In this document: in pieces, positions 43,795 to 53,155 of the stretch
Position numbering within the stretch: the stretch's first letter is position 1
Layout of the letters: every line of letters begins with the position of its first letter
Assembly: GCF_001514265.1 (NCBI RefSeq)
Contig: NZ_KQ948991.1
Span: forward strand, 430,684 to 494,683
Direction of reading: 5' to 3'
Length of the DNA stretch: 64,000 nt
Origin: Streptomyces resistomycificus
Lineage (GTDB): Bacteria > Actinomycetota > Actinomycetes > Streptomycetales > Streptomycetaceae
Position numbers and translations under genes: made by a program
Notes under the pieces: generated by a model
Told to the model about the DNA's origin: nothing
What the model saw: the letters and a program-made list of their open reading frames with translations, nothing else
Databases searched by the model: none

Positions 43795-45308
43795 GAGGTG
43801 CTGCCCTCCCGCTTGTCGGTGGCGTACGCGTGGCGGTACAGCGCGAGGGACGGCGCGTACCGCCCGGAGGGGTCGCGCAGGTGCAGGTCGTCGAGGAGGG
43901 AGTAGGCCCAGTTGCGGCCGAGCCTGCGGCTCCACTCGAAGGGGCCCAGCGGGTAGTTGACCCCGAGCCGCATCGCGGTGTCGATGTCCTCCCGGGTGGC
44001 CACACCCTTGGCGACGGCGTCGTGCGCGAGGTCGACGATCCTGGCGACCGTGCGGGCGACGATCATGCCGGGTACGTCGCCGATGACGCTGACCTGCTTG
44101 CCGAGCGCCTGGAAGAGGCCGGTCGCCTCGGCGAGGGTCTGCTGGGAGGTGTCCTGGGAGGCGGACAGGGCGATGCGGGTGGCCCGGCGGTAGTCGAGCG
44201 CGAGGTCGAAGTAGACGACGTCCCGGAACTCGACCGAGGTCTGTCCGTCGGCGAGGGCGAGCTGGCCGCCGCTCGGCAGCACCAGGCGGGTGCCGTGGTC
44301 CTCGTCGTCCTCGCGGACGGGGATGCCCGCCTCGCGGATCAGGGCGAGCAGTTCGGACGCGGGGCCCAGGTCGCCCTCCACGACGACGTACGCGGGCGGC
44401 TGGGCCGGTTCCGCGGTGTGTGGCTCGGGACGGTCGGCGTCCGCGGAGTGGTCGTACCAGCCGTGGCCGGTCTTGCGGCCGAGCCGGCCCGACTCCACCA
44501 GGCGCCGCTGGGCGAGCGACGGGGTGAAGCGCACGTCCTGGAAGAAGGCCTGCCACACGGAGTGGGTGACCGACTCGTTGACGTCCTGGCCGATGAGGTC
44601 GGTGAGTTCGAAGGCGCCCATCTTGAACCCGCCGCACTCGCGCAGCACGGCGTCGATGGTGGCGGGCTCGGCGCCCTGGGCCTCGTACACCGCGAAGGCC
44701 TCGGCGTAGAAGGGCCGCGCGATCCGGTTGACGATGAAGCCGGGGGTGTCGGCGCAGGCGACCGGGGTCTTGCCCCAGGAGCGGGCCATCTCGTACGCGC
44801 GCGTGGCCGACGTGACGTCGGTGGCGAACCCCGAGACGACCTCCACGAGCGGCAGCAGAGGCGCGGGGTTGAAGAAGTGCAGGCCCACGAAGCGGCCGGG
44901 ATTGCGCAGGGCAGCGCCGATGGCCGTGACGGACAGGGACGAGGTGTTGGTGGCGAGCAGACAGTCCTCGCCGACGACCTCCTCCAGCGCCCGGAACAGC
45001 TCCTGCTTGACGTCCAGGCGCTCCAGGACGGCTTCGACGACCAGGGCGGAGTCACCGAGGTCGGCGAGGTCCTCGGCGGGCAGCAGACGGGCGCGTGCGG
45101 CGTCCCGGTCGGCGGTGCCGAGCCGGTCCTTCTCGACGAGCCGGTCGAGGCGCGCGCCGATCGCGTCGGCCGCCTCCTGGGCACGCCCGGGAGCGGCGTC
45201 GTACAGCCGTACGCAATGGCCGGCGACCAACGCGACCTGGGCGATGCCCTGGCCCATGGTGCCGGTGCCGACGACGGCCACGGGGCTGCTGAGGTCGAGT
45301 GCTGTCAT
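43791..45308 (-). CDS. paaH: 3-hydroxyacyl-CoA dehydrogenase (PaaH-type)
   Basis: 505 residues. N-terminal NAD-binding domain (VVGTGTMGQGIAQVALVAGH, about 11-30), 3HCDH C-terminal domain (about 185-285; DTPGFIVNRIARPFYAEAFA, GAFELTDLIGQDVN) and a second C-terminal helical repeat (about 395-490; MRLGVNYPLGPFEWSR). PaaH oxidises the hydroxyadipyl-CoA intermediate of phenylacetate breakdown. Context with paaN and paaABCDE supports this over a general beta-oxidation enzyme. Translationally coupled to the following TetR gene. The promoter region shows the shared operator. Confidence 0.9.
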   Translation of the reverse strand: MTALDLSSPVAVVGTGTMGQGIAQVALVAGHCVRLYDAAPGRAQEAADAIGARLDRLVEKDRLGTADRDAARARLLPAEDLADLGDSALVVEAVLERLDVKQELFRALEEVVGEDCLLATNTSSLSVTAIGAALRNPGRFVGLHFFNPAPLLPLVEVVSGFATDVTSATRAYEMARSWGKTPVACADTPGFIVNRIARPFYAEAFAVYEAQGAEPATIDAVLRECGGFKMGAFELTDLIGQDVNESVTHSVWQAFFQDVRFTPSLAQRRLVESGRLGRKTGHGWYDHSADADRPEPHTAEPAQPPAYVVVEGDLGPASELLALIREAGIPVREDDEDHGTRLVLPSGGQLALADGQTSVEFRDVVYFDLALDYRRATRIALSASQDTSQQTLAEATGLFQALGKQVSVIGDVPGMIVARTVARIVDLAHDAVAKGVATREDIDTAMRLGVNYPLGPFEWSRRLGRNWAYSLLDDLHLRDPSGRYAPSLALYRHAYATDKREGSTS

Positions 45309-45364
45309 GTGCGCGATCCTCCCGCACGGGGTCTGCCACGGATGCGGCGGACCCCCTTGTCCCG

Positions 45365-45378
45365 ACCGATCGTTCGGT
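45365..45378. promoter_or_regulatory. PaaR-type operator between paaH and paaN
   Basis: ACCGATCGTTCGGT, of the form ACCG-NN-CG-NN-CGGT. Located 57 bp before the paaH start and 144 bp before paaN. Its exact reverse complement occurs before paaA (50534-50547). My recollection is that C. glutamicum PaaR binds a larger motif with this core. Strong inference that the TetR at 43204 binds here. Confidence 0.72.
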
Positions 45379-45521
45379 TACTCTAACTCTGACTGGCCTG
45401 CCCGTCACCCGCCACGACCCCGACCGCGGCGCCTCGCGCCGCGCCTCCTGATTTCCCGCCCCTGTTTCTGCCCAGGTCATGAGCTCGACGAAGAGTTCTT
45501 GAGACGAGGAGTTGGTCCCGC

Positions 45522-47213
45522 ATGGCCGCCGAACTCACCGCGCACGATCTGATCGCCAAGCACCGGCCCACCCTCGACCAGGCGCTGGAAGCGATCCGCA
45601 CACGCGCGTACTGGTCCCCGCACCCCGAACACCCCAAGGCCTACGGGGAGAACGGCAGCCTGGACATGGCGGCGGGCAAGGCCGCCTTCGACGCCCTGCT
45701 GGGCTCCCGCCTCGACCTCGGCCAGCCCGGCACCGACGACTGGGTGGGCGGCGAGGTCTCGCCGTACGGCGTCGAGCTGGGCGTGAGCTATCCGCACGCG
45801 GACCTCGACGAGCTGCTGCCCGCCATGAAGGCCGGGCAGCGGGCGTGGCGGGACGCGGGCGCGGAGACACGCGCGCTGGTGTGCCTGGAGATCCTCAAGC
45901 GGATCAGCGACCGGACGCACGAGTTCGCGCACGCGGTCATGCACACCTCCGGCCAGGCCTTCATGATGGCGTTCCAGGCGGGCGGCCCGCACGCGCAGGA
46001 CCGCGGCCTGGAGGCGGTGGCCTACGCGTACGTGGAGCAGGTCCGCACCCCCGACACGGCCGAGTGGACCAAGCCCCAGGGCAAGCGCGACCCGCTGGCG
46101 CTCACCAAGCGGTTCACGCCGGTCCCACGCGGGATCGCCATGGTCGTCGGCTGCAACACCTTCCCGACGTGGAACGGCTATCCGGGCCTGTTCGCCTCCC
46201 TGGCCACCGGCAACGCGGTCCTGGTCAAGCCCCACCCGCGCGCGGTGCTGCCGCTCGCGCTGACCGTCCAGGTGGCGCGCCAGGTCCTCACCGAGTCCGG
46301 CTTCGACCCGAACCTGGTCACGCTGGCCGCCGAGCGGCCCGGCGAGGGCATCGCCAAGACCCTGGCCACCCGGCCCGAGATCCGGATCATCGACTACACC
46401 GGCTCGACGACGTTCGGCGACTGGCTGGAGACCAACGCCCGCCAGGCGCAGGTCTACACGGAGAAGGCCGGCGTCAACTCGGTGCTGGTCCACTCGACGG
46501 ACGACTACAAGGGCATGCTGTCCAACCTGGCGTTCTCGCTGTCCCTGTACAGCGGCCAGATGTGCACCACTCCGCAGAACCTGCTCGTCCCCCGCGACGG
46601 CATCCGCACGGAGGAGGGCCCGAGGTCCTACGACGAGGTGGTGGCCGACCTCGCCCGCGCGGTCGACGGCCTGCTCGGCGACGACGCCCGCGCCAACGCG
46701 CTGCTCGGCGCGATCGTCAACCCGGACGTCAAGGCCCGCCTGGAGGCCGCGTCGGGCCTCGGTGAGGTCGCCCTCGCCTCCAGGGAGGTCGCCAACCCGG
46801 AGTTCCCGGAGGCGGTCGTCCGCACGCCCGTGATCGTCAAGCTGGACGGCGCCAAGCCGGACGACGAGGCCGCCTACATGAGCGAGTGCTTCGGTCCCGT
46901 GTCCTTCGCCGTCGCGGTCGACTCGGCCGCCGACGCGGTGGAACTGCTGAGCCGCACGATCCGCGAGAAGGGCGCGATGACGGTCGGCGCGTACACCACG
47001 GACGAGGAGGTCGAGCAGGCCGTCCAGGAGGTCTGTCTGGAGGAGGCCGCCCAGCTCTCGCTGAACCTCACGGGCGGGGTGTACGTCAACCAGACCGCCG
47101 CCTTCTCCGACTTCCACGGCTCGGGCGGCAACCCGGCCGCCAACTCGGCGCTCACCGACGGGGCGTTCGTGGCGAACCGCTTCCGGGTGGTGGAGGTCCG
47201 CCGGGAGGCCTAG
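45522..47213 (+). CDS. paaN: PaaN, phenylacetate-degradation aldehyde dehydrogenase-like protein
   Basis: 563 residues of the aldehyde dehydrogenase superfamily, PaaN subfamily. Landmarks: VVGCNTFPTWNGYPGLFASL (cofactor fold), IDYTGSTTFGDWLE, the conserved active-site Cys in YSGQMCTTPQNLLVPRDG and SECFGPVSFAVAV. The single-domain architecture lacks the MaoC hydratase of E. coli PaaZ, so I call it PaaN rather than PaaZ. The likely step is oxidation of the ring-opened semialdehyde. ATG 45522 follows GACGAGGAGTTGGTCCC. Divergent from paaH; operator at 45365. Confidence 0.9.
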   Translation: MAAELTAHDLIAKHRPTLDQALEAIRTRAYWSPHPEHPKAYGENGSLDMAAGKAAFDALLGSRLDLGQPGTDDWVGGEVSPYGVELGVSYPHADLDELLPAMKAGQRAWRDAGAETRALVCLEILKRISDRTHEFAHAVMHTSGQAFMMAFQAGGPHAQDRGLEAVAYAYVEQVRTPDTAEWTKPQGKRDPLALTKRFTPVPRGIAMVVGCNTFPTWNGYPGLFASLATGNAVLVKPHPRAVLPLALTVQVARQVLTESGFDPNLVTLAAERPGEGIAKTLATRPEIRIIDYTGSTTFGDWLETNARQAQVYTEKAGVNSVLVHSTDDYKGMLSNLAFSLSLYSGQMCTTPQNLLVPRDGIRTEEGPRSYDEVVADLARAVDGLLGDDARANALLGAIVNPDVKARLEAASGLGEVALASREVANPEFPEAVVRTPVIVKLDGAKPDDEAAYMSECFGPVSFAVAVDSAADAVELLSRTIREKGAMTVGAYTTDEEVEQAVQEVCLEEAAQLSLNLTGGVYVNQTAAFSDFHGSGGNPAANSALTDGAFVANRFRVVEVRREA

Positions 47214-47223
47214 AGCCCGCGGC

Positions 47224-47982
47224 TCAGACGGCCTGCGCGCCCCCGGTGGCGCTCCAGTGGTACAGCGTCATGGCCACACTGGTGGCGAGGTTGTAGCTGG
47301 AGACCTGGGGGCGCATCGGCAGCGCCACCAGATGGTCGGCACGCGCGCGTAGCCCGGCCGACAGCCCGCTGCGTTCCGAGCCGAAGGCGAGCACGGCGTC
47401 GTCCGGGAGCTTGGTGGCGCGGATGTCCTCGCCCTCGGGGTCGAGCGCGAACACGGGCCCGGGCGGCAGCTCGTCGACGGTCAGCCGTTCCACGGTGGTC
47501 GCGAAGTGCAGCCCGGCGCCGCCGCGGACCACCGTGGGATGCCAGGGGTCGAGGGTTCCGGTGGTGACCACCCCGGTCGCCCCGAAACCGGCGGCCAGCC
47601 GGATCACGGCCCCCGCGTTGCCCAGGTTGCGCGGGTGGTCGAGGACCACCACGGGCGCGCTGCGGGGCAGGCGCGCCAGCCTCTCCAGGCCGGCCGCACG
47701 GGACGGTCGTACCGCCAGCGCCGCGACGGCGGTGGGGTGCGGGCGCGGGACCAGACTCCGGTACGCCGGCTCCGGGACCTCTGTCAGGAGCTCCTCCAGC
47801 GTGTCCCGTACGTCCGCCGCCAGCTCGTCGGCGAGGGCGAGCGCGGCGGTCCGGTCGGCGGTGACCGCCACCGGGACCTCGGCGCCGAAGCGCAGCGCGT
47901 GCTTGAGGGCGTGGAAGCCGTCGAGCAGCACGGAGGTCCCGGCGAGCCGGTGCCAGACGTCGAGGGGGTCGGGGGCGCTCAT
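47224..47982 (-). CDS. SpoU/TrmH-family RNA 2'-O-methyltransferase (TsnR-like)
   Basis: 252 residues. SPOUT motifs in order: DHPRNLGNAGAVIRLAAGFG (motif 1, about 115-134), LAFGSERSGLS (motif 2) and PMRPQVSSYNLATSVAMTLY (motif 3), forming the knotted SAM site. The N-terminal substrate-binding domain is variable (about 1-105). The family methylates 2'-OH in tRNA or 23S rRNA, and related Streptomyces proteins give thiostrepton resistance; the target here is unknown. ATG 47982 overlaps the HTTM gene stop; third gene of a DUF5819-HTTM-SpoU operon. Convergent with paaN. Confidence 0.9.
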   Translation of the reverse strand: MSAPDPLDVWHRLAGTSVLLDGFHALKHALRFGAEVPVAVTADRTAALALADELAADVRDTLEELLTEVPEPAYRSLVPRPHPTAVAALAVRPSRAAGLERLARLPRSAPVVVLDHPRNLGNAGAVIRLAAGFGATGVVTTGTLDPWHPTVVRGGAGLHFATTVERLTVDELPPGPVFALDPEGEDIRATKLPDDAVLAFGSERSGLSAGLRARADHLVALPMRPQVSSYNLATSVAMTLYHWSATGGAQAV

Positions 47983-49325
47983 GCCCTGAAGCCTACGGGC
48001 GCCTCCCCGGCCTCCCCCGCGTCGTTCGCTTCGTTCGCTTCGTTCGCTTCGTTCGCTTCGTTCGCTTCGTTCGCGTCCTCAGCGTCCCCCGCGTCCTTCC
48101 CGGTCCCGGCGGGCTCGGAGGGCTCGGGCGCGCGCGGCTTCGGCAGTGTCGTACGGCCCGTGCCCGTGCCCGTTCTCGTGCCTGTTCCCGGGGTCAGGCG
48201 TCCACGCGCGCGCGTTGCCCAGCCGCCGAGCCTGCGCAGGAACGACGTGGGCAGGAAGACCGCGTCGGCGGCGATCATGGCCAGGGAGAAGAACGGCAGC
48301 CCGAGGAGGACGGCGATCGCGGCGTGCTCGATCATCATCGCCGCCAGCAGGACGTTCTTGACCCGCCGGTTGAACAGCGTGAAGGGGAAGGCGACCTGCG
48401 CGACGACGGTGCCGTACGTCACCAGCATGACCATCGTGCCGCTGGACGCCAGCACGTCGGCGAGGGCGGGCCAGGGGGAGAAGTAGTCGAGGTGCAGGGG
48501 GTAGTAGACGGCGGTGCCGTCCTGCCAGCGCGAGCCCTGGATCTTGTACCAGCCCGCCGTCGCGTAGATCAGACAGGCCTCGGCCATGATCACGAACAGG
48601 GCGCCGTTGTGGACGATGTTGGCGACGACGTCGAGCAGGATGCGCGGCTCGCCGTTCGCCGCTCGGCGTCCTGTGAACCACCACAGGGCCTGCGCGAGCC
48701 AGACGGTCCACAGCAGCAGCGGCACGAAGGGTTCGCCCTCGAAGAGCCGGCCCGACAGGGACACCGCCGTCAGCGTCAGCCCGAGCACGCCCCACAGCGC
48801 AGGGCCGGTCCGGTCGGGAACGTCCTCCCCACGCGCGCGTGCCTCGTCTGCGAGCCGAGCCCGGCGCGCGTCCAGCGACCACACCTGTCCGCAGCGTGTG
48901 AAGACCAGGTATATGCACATCAGGTGCAGGACGTTGTCGCCGCCGTCCCCCATGAAGATGCTGCGGTTCTGCAGCGAGAGCACGCCCACCATGAACAGCA
49001 CGGACATCGTGCGGGTGCGCCAGCCCAGCAGCAGCAGGGCGCCGGTCAGCACGGCGAGCGCGTAGACGATCTCGAACCACAGCCGTCCGTCGGACCACAT
49101 CAGGGCGGTGAAGGCACCGTTGGTCGAGGTCAGCTGCTGGGCGAGATCCCAGCTCCAGGGGCCGTCGGGGCCGTACATCTCCTGGCGGTGGGGGAACTCA
49201 CGCAGCAGGAACAGCAGCCAGGTCGCGCTGAAGCCCATGCGGATCACGGCGGACTGGTACGGGCCGAGGGCGGACTCGGTGACCCGGGCGATGGCGGAGG
49301 AGAGGCAGAGCGCGAAACGGTTCAC
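47979..49325 (-). CDS. HTTM-domain membrane protein (vitamin K-dependent gamma-carboxylase-like)
   Basis: 448 residues. HTTM fold with about eight membrane helices: AVIRMGFSATWLLFLLREFP, WFEIVYALAVLTGALLLLGW, GDGGDNVLHLMCIYLVFTRC, FVPLLLWTVWLAQALWWFTG and ALFVIMAEACLIYATAGWYK with the conserved YxxAGWYK region. Known vitamin K carboxylases use the same fold; catalysis here is not established. The C-terminus is disordered, with (Asn-Glu-Ala)x5 from 9-bp repeats (48024-48077). GTG 49325 overlaps the TGA of the DUF5819 gene (GTGA), and the stop overlaps the SpoU start. Confidence 0.9.
   Translation of the reverse strand: MNRFALCLSSAIARVTESALGPYQSAVIRMGFSATWLLFLLREFPHRQEMYGPDGPWSWDLAQQLTSTNGAFTALMWSDGRLWFEIVYALAVLTGALLLLGWRTRTMSVLFMVGVLSLQNRSIFMGDGGDNVLHLMCIYLVFTRCGQVWSLDARRARLADEARARGEDVPDRTGPALWGVLGLTLTAVSLSGRLFEGEPFVPLLLWTVWLAQALWWFTGRRAANGEPRILLDVVANIVHNGALFVIMAEACLIYATAGWYKIQGSRWQDGTAVYYPLHLDYFSPWPALADVLASSGTMVMLVTYGTVVAQVAFPFTLFNRRVKNVLLAAMMIEHAAIAVLLGLPFFSLAMIAADAVFLPTSFLRRLGGWATRARGRLTPGTGTRTGTGTGRTTLPKPRAPEPSEPAGTGKDAGDAEDANEANEANEANEANEANDAGEAGEAPVGFRA
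48024..48077 (-). repeat. Six 9-bp tandem repeats coding Asn-Glu-Ala units
   Basis: Five exact copies of GTTCGCTTC on the plus strand (48024-48068) and a sixth, GTTCGCGTC (48069-48077). On the minus strand they code repeated Asn-Glu-Ala at the HTTM protein's tail. Copy number is probably variable among strains by slippage; the frame is always kept because the unit is 9 bp. Confidence 0.85.
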
Positions 49326-50287
49326 TTCACGTCCTCCTCGACGCCGTCCCGCAGAACCGACCACCAGGGCAGCACCCGGTACGACGGCTGGTCCGACACC
49401 TTCTCCTCGCTCCACTCCGGCGGACGCACGTTGGTGGTGCGGGAGCGTATCTGGACGAGATCGACCACCCCACCCTTCCCGACCGCGTCCTCGCGCTCCA
49501 GCCGCAGCAGCACGATGCGGCGCAGGTAGGTCTCGGAGAGGGAGCCGCGCAGGCCCACCGGGCGGTTGTCGCTGTCGTGCGTGGCGACGAAGAAGTCCCA
49601 GGCCCTGCGCAGCTCGTTCTGCTGGGTGTGGCTCGGCAGCAGGTTGCCGTCGATGGCCCGGCCGTCCTCGGCGGAGAGGTCGTACCAGCCGGTCGTCCGC
49701 ACCCCGCCCTCCGCGGTGTCTATCTGGGCCCTGACCTGCACCGCGATGTTCTGCTGCAAGGGGTTCGGCGCGAACAGCTTCCAGTTCTGCTCGAACTCCG
49801 GGTAGATCCATTCCTCGATCGCCTTGCCGTGCTGCTTTGACAGCGTGTTCGACGGCGCGACGTGCAGGAACACCATGCCGATGTGGACACATACGGCGAC
49901 CGCGACGACCGCGAGGGCCACGGCGACGACTATCTGGTAGCGAAAGCCGAGGGCGGTGACACCGGTTCGGGGGGTGGCGGGGTCCAAGGGGCCCCGGGGG
50001 ACCCGGGGGGTCCGCGGGATCCGGGGGGCCGTGGGGGCGTACGCGGACGGATCGGAAGCCGGCCGGGTGTCGAGCACCGGCTCGATGACCTGCTCCGGCT
50101 CGATGACCTGTTCCGGCTCGGTGGCCCGCTCCGGCTCGATGGCCCGCTCCGGCTCGATGACCTGTTCCGGCTCGGTGGCCCGCTCCGGCTCGATGGCCCG
50201 CTCCGGCTCGATGACCGACTCCGCGGGCGCGGTGCCCGGCTCGCCCGGCCCTCGCGGGGCGTTCGGGCCTCCGTCGTGCACGTCCAT
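49322..50287 (-). CDS. DUF5819-family membrane protein with Glu-Pro repeat N-terminus
   Basis: 321 residues. A repeat region IEPERAIEPERATEPEQV (about 28-75) and Pro/Arg-rich stretch precede one membrane helix (about 118-136, QIVVAVALAVVAVAVCVHIG) and a DUF5819-type external domain (about 145-320; SKQHGKAIEEWIYPEFEQNW, WKLFAPNPLQQNIAVQV). DUF5819 proteins recur next to HTTM genes in actinobacteria; the pair probably works as one membrane complex. ATG 50287 is chosen (GGGGCGGA before it); the frame is open to 50443. The stop overlaps the HTTM start. Confidence 0.85.
   Translation of the reverse strand: MDVHDGGPNAPRGPGEPGTAPAESVIEPERAIEPERATEPEQVIEPERAIEPERATEPEQVIEPEQVIEPVLDTRPASDPSAYAPTAPRIPRTPRVPRGPLDPATPRTGVTALGFRYQIVVAVALAVVAVAVCVHIGMVFLHVAPSNTLSKQHGKAIEEWIYPEFEQNWKLFAPNPLQQNIAVQVRAQIDTAEGGVRTTGWYDLSAEDGRAIDGNLLPSHTQQNELRRAWDFFVATHDSDNRPVGLRGSLSETYLRRIVLLRLEREDAVGKGGVVDLVQIRSRTTNVRPPEWSEEKVSDQPSYRVLPWWSVLRDGVEEDVK
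50078..50219 (-). repeat. 18-bp tandem repeats coding Glu-Pro units
   Basis: A run of about eight units of 18 bp, coding six-residue blocks such as EPERAI/EPERAT/EPEQVI; three-unit blocks (54 bp) are repeated. They lie in the N-terminal cytoplasmic part of the DUF5819 protein. Likely length-variable by slippage without frameshift. Confidence 0.85.
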
Positions 50288-50445
50288 TCCGCCCCGATTC
50301 CGATCCCGGTCCGTCTTCCGGTCGCCCTGCCGTGAGGCGGTCGGGCCGCCCACGCGCCACCACTCCCGCGACGCTCGCACGGAACGGTACTCAGGCCCGC
50401 GCGCCCGGCACAGCCCCCAACGGACCCTTCGCGCGGCCACCACGG

Positions 50446-50488
50446 TTGTCCACAGACGCCGCTCGGGGCAGCCCGCAGGTTATCCACA
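50446..50488 (+). promoter_or_regulatory. Pair of DnaA boxes
   Basis: TTGTCCACA at 50446-50454 is the Streptomyces-preferred box; TTATCCACA at 50480-50488 is the E. coli consensus. Two strong boxes in one gap are unlikely in random 72% GC DNA. They may titrate DnaA or give DnaA control of the flanking operons; unproven. Confidence 0.55.
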
Positions 50489-50533
50489 GCGGTTGACACC
50501 TTACGGCGCCCGTCTCACCATGGAATCGCACGA

Positions 50534-50547
50534 ACCGAACGATCGGT
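50534..50547. promoter_or_regulatory. PaaR-type operator before paaABCDE
   Basis: ACCGAACGATCGGT, the exact reverse complement of the 45365-45378 site, 41 bp upstream of the paaA start codon, where bound repressor would block transcription or initiation. Confidence 0.75.
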
Positions 50548-50587
50548 CGGGAGCAGGTGCCGGCAGAGTCCAGATCGAGGGGGCCTC

Positions 50588-51603
<1,016 letters not shown>

Positions 51604-51607
<4 letters not shown>

Positions 51608-51891
51608 CGAACACCGACTGGCCTCTGTGGGAGGTCTTCGTGCGCTCCCGCCGCGGCCTCTCGCACACCCACGCGGGCAGCCTGCACGCACCGGACGCGG
51701 AGCTCGCGCTGCGCAACGCCCGTGATCTGTACACCCGGCGCGGCGAGGGCGTCTCGATCTGGGTCGTCCCGTCGTCCGTGATCACCGCGTCCTCACCCGA
51801 CGAGAAGGACCCGTTCTTCGAACCGTCCGCCGACAAGCCCTATCGGCACCCGACGTTCTACGAGATCCCGGAGGGGGTGAAGCACCTGTGA
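51604..51891 (+). CDS. paaB: Phenylacetyl-CoA epoxidase subunit PaaB
   Basis: 95 residues, the normal length. PaaB is a small scaffolding/bridging subunit of the epoxidase. WPLWEVFVRSRRGLSHTHAG and HAPDAELALRNARDLYTRRG are diagnostic. ATG 51604 overlaps the paaA stop, and its stop overlaps the GTG of paaC. Confidence 0.96.
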
Positions 51892-52622
51892 GCACGGACG
51901 TGACCACGGATGCGACCGTGACCTCGGCCGCCCTCGCCCTCGGCGACGACGCGCTGGTGCTCTCGCACCGCCTCGGCGAGTGGGCCGGCCACGCCCCCGT
52001 CCTCGAGGAGGAGGTCGCCCTCGCCAACATCGCCCTGGACCTGCTCGGCCAGGCCCGCGTGCTGCTGTCGCTGGTCGGCGACGAGGACGAACTGGCGTAT
52101 CTGCGCGAGGAGCGCGCCTTCACCAACCTCCAACTGGTGGAGCAGCCCAACGGCGACTTCGCCCACACCATCGCCCGCCAGCTGTACTTCTCCACCTACC
52201 AGTACCTGCTCTACACCGAACTGGCCGCCGGCGACGGCCTGTTCGCGCCGCTCGCCGCCAAGGCCGTCAAGGAGGTCGCCTACCACCGCGACCACGCCGA
52301 ACAGTGGACCCTGCGGCTCGGTGACGGCACGGACGTCAGCCATCAGCGGATGCAGCGGGCGTGCGCGGCTCTGTGGCGGTTCACCGGGGAGATGTTCCAG
52401 CCGGTGGCGGGGCTCGACGTCGACCTGCCGGCTCTGGAGTCGGCCTGGGCGGCGTCTGTCACGGACGTGCTGCGCCGCGCCACCCTCGCCGTTCCGGAGG
52501 GACCGCGGTCCGGTGCGTGGGCGGCCGGGGCGGGCCGGCAGGGCCTGCACACCGAGTCCTTCGGGCGGATGCTCGCCGAGATGCAGCACCTGCACCGCAG
52601 CCATCCGGGGGCGTCATGGTGA
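51888..52622 (+). CDS. paaC: Phenylacetyl-CoA epoxidase subunit PaaC
   Basis: 244 residues. Ferritin-like structural partner of PaaA in the A2C2 core. ALGDDALVLSHRLGEWAGHA, PVLEEEVALANIALDLLGQA and YHRDHAEQWTLRLGDGT are visible. GTG 51888 overlaps the paaB stop. The end overlaps paaD by 7 bases. Confidence 0.95.
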   Translation: MSTDVTTDATVTSAALALGDDALVLSHRLGEWAGHAPVLEEEVALANIALDLLGQARVLLSLVGDEDELAYLREERAFTNLQLVEQPNGDFAHTIARQLYFSTYQYLLYTELAAGDGLFAPLAAKAVKEVAYHRDHAEQWTLRLGDGTDVSHQRMQRACAALWRFTGEMFQPVAGLDVDLPALESAWAASVTDVLRRATLAVPEGPRSGAWAAGAGRQGLHTESFGRMLAEMQHLHRSHPGASW

Positions 52623-53155
52623 CCACCACCGCACTGGAGGCGGAGCTCCTGGAGGTCGCCGGTGCGGTCCCCGACCCCGAACTGCCCGTGCTCACCCTCC
52701 TGGAGCTGGGCGTGCTGCGCGCGGTGCACGCCCACGGCCCCGACTCGGTCGAGGTCGAGCTGACCCCTACGTACACCGGCTGCCCGGCCGTCGAGGCGAT
52801 GGCCCTGGACATAGAGCGGGTCCTGCACGAACACGGCGTCCGGGACGTCACCGTGCGCAAGGTTCTGGCACCCGCCTGGTCGACGGACGACATCACCGAC
52901 GAAGGCCGCCGCAAGCTGCGGGAGTTCGGCATCGCCCCGCCGCGCGCCGGCCGGGTGGCGGAGCCGGTGGGCCTGCGGCTGGGTCCGACCCGCACGCTCG
53001 CCCAGGAGGCCGGGGAAGCAGCCGACCCCGTCCGCTGCCCACACTGCGGCTCCGCCGAGACCGAACTGCTCAGCCGTTTCTCCTCCACCGCGTGCAAGGC
53101 GCTGCGGCGGTGTCTGTCGTGCCGTGAACCCTTCGACCACTTCAAGGAGCTGTGA
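52616..53155 (+). CDS. paaD: PaaD, DUF59/Fe-S maturation-type protein
   Basis: 179 residues. DUF59 (MIP18) domain (about 12-95; VPDPELPVLTLLELGVLRAV, PTYTGCPAVEAMALDIERVL) and a C-terminal zinc-ribbon-like set CPHCGSAETEL...CLSC (about 142-172). PaaD is thought to help assemble or mature the epoxidase. ATG 52616 overlaps paaC; TGA overlaps the paaE start. Confidence 0.93.
   Translation: MVTTTALEAELLEVAGAVPDPELPVLTLLELGVLRAVHAHGPDSVEVELTPTYTGCPAVEAMALDIERVLHEHGVRDVTVRKVLAPAWSTDDITDEGRRKLREFGIAPPRAGRVAEPVGLRLGPTRTLAQEAGEAADPVRCPHCGSAETELLSRFSSTACKALRRCLSCREPFDHFKEL

Larger units (their letters stand above)
50288..50587. promoter_or_regulatory. Intergenic region DUF5819/paaA with DnaA-box pair and operator
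   Basis: 300 bases without a gene, divergent promoters. TTGTCCACA (50446-50454) and TTATCCACA (50480-50488) are two consensus DnaA boxes in the same orientation, 25 bases apart. The PaaR-type palindrome follows at 50534-50547. No coding sequence is seen. Confidence 0.6.

Noticed and set aside
45522..47213. PaaZ annotation for the aldehyde dehydrogenase
   Set aside because: No C-terminal MaoC hydratase domain; the length and motifs fit PaaN.
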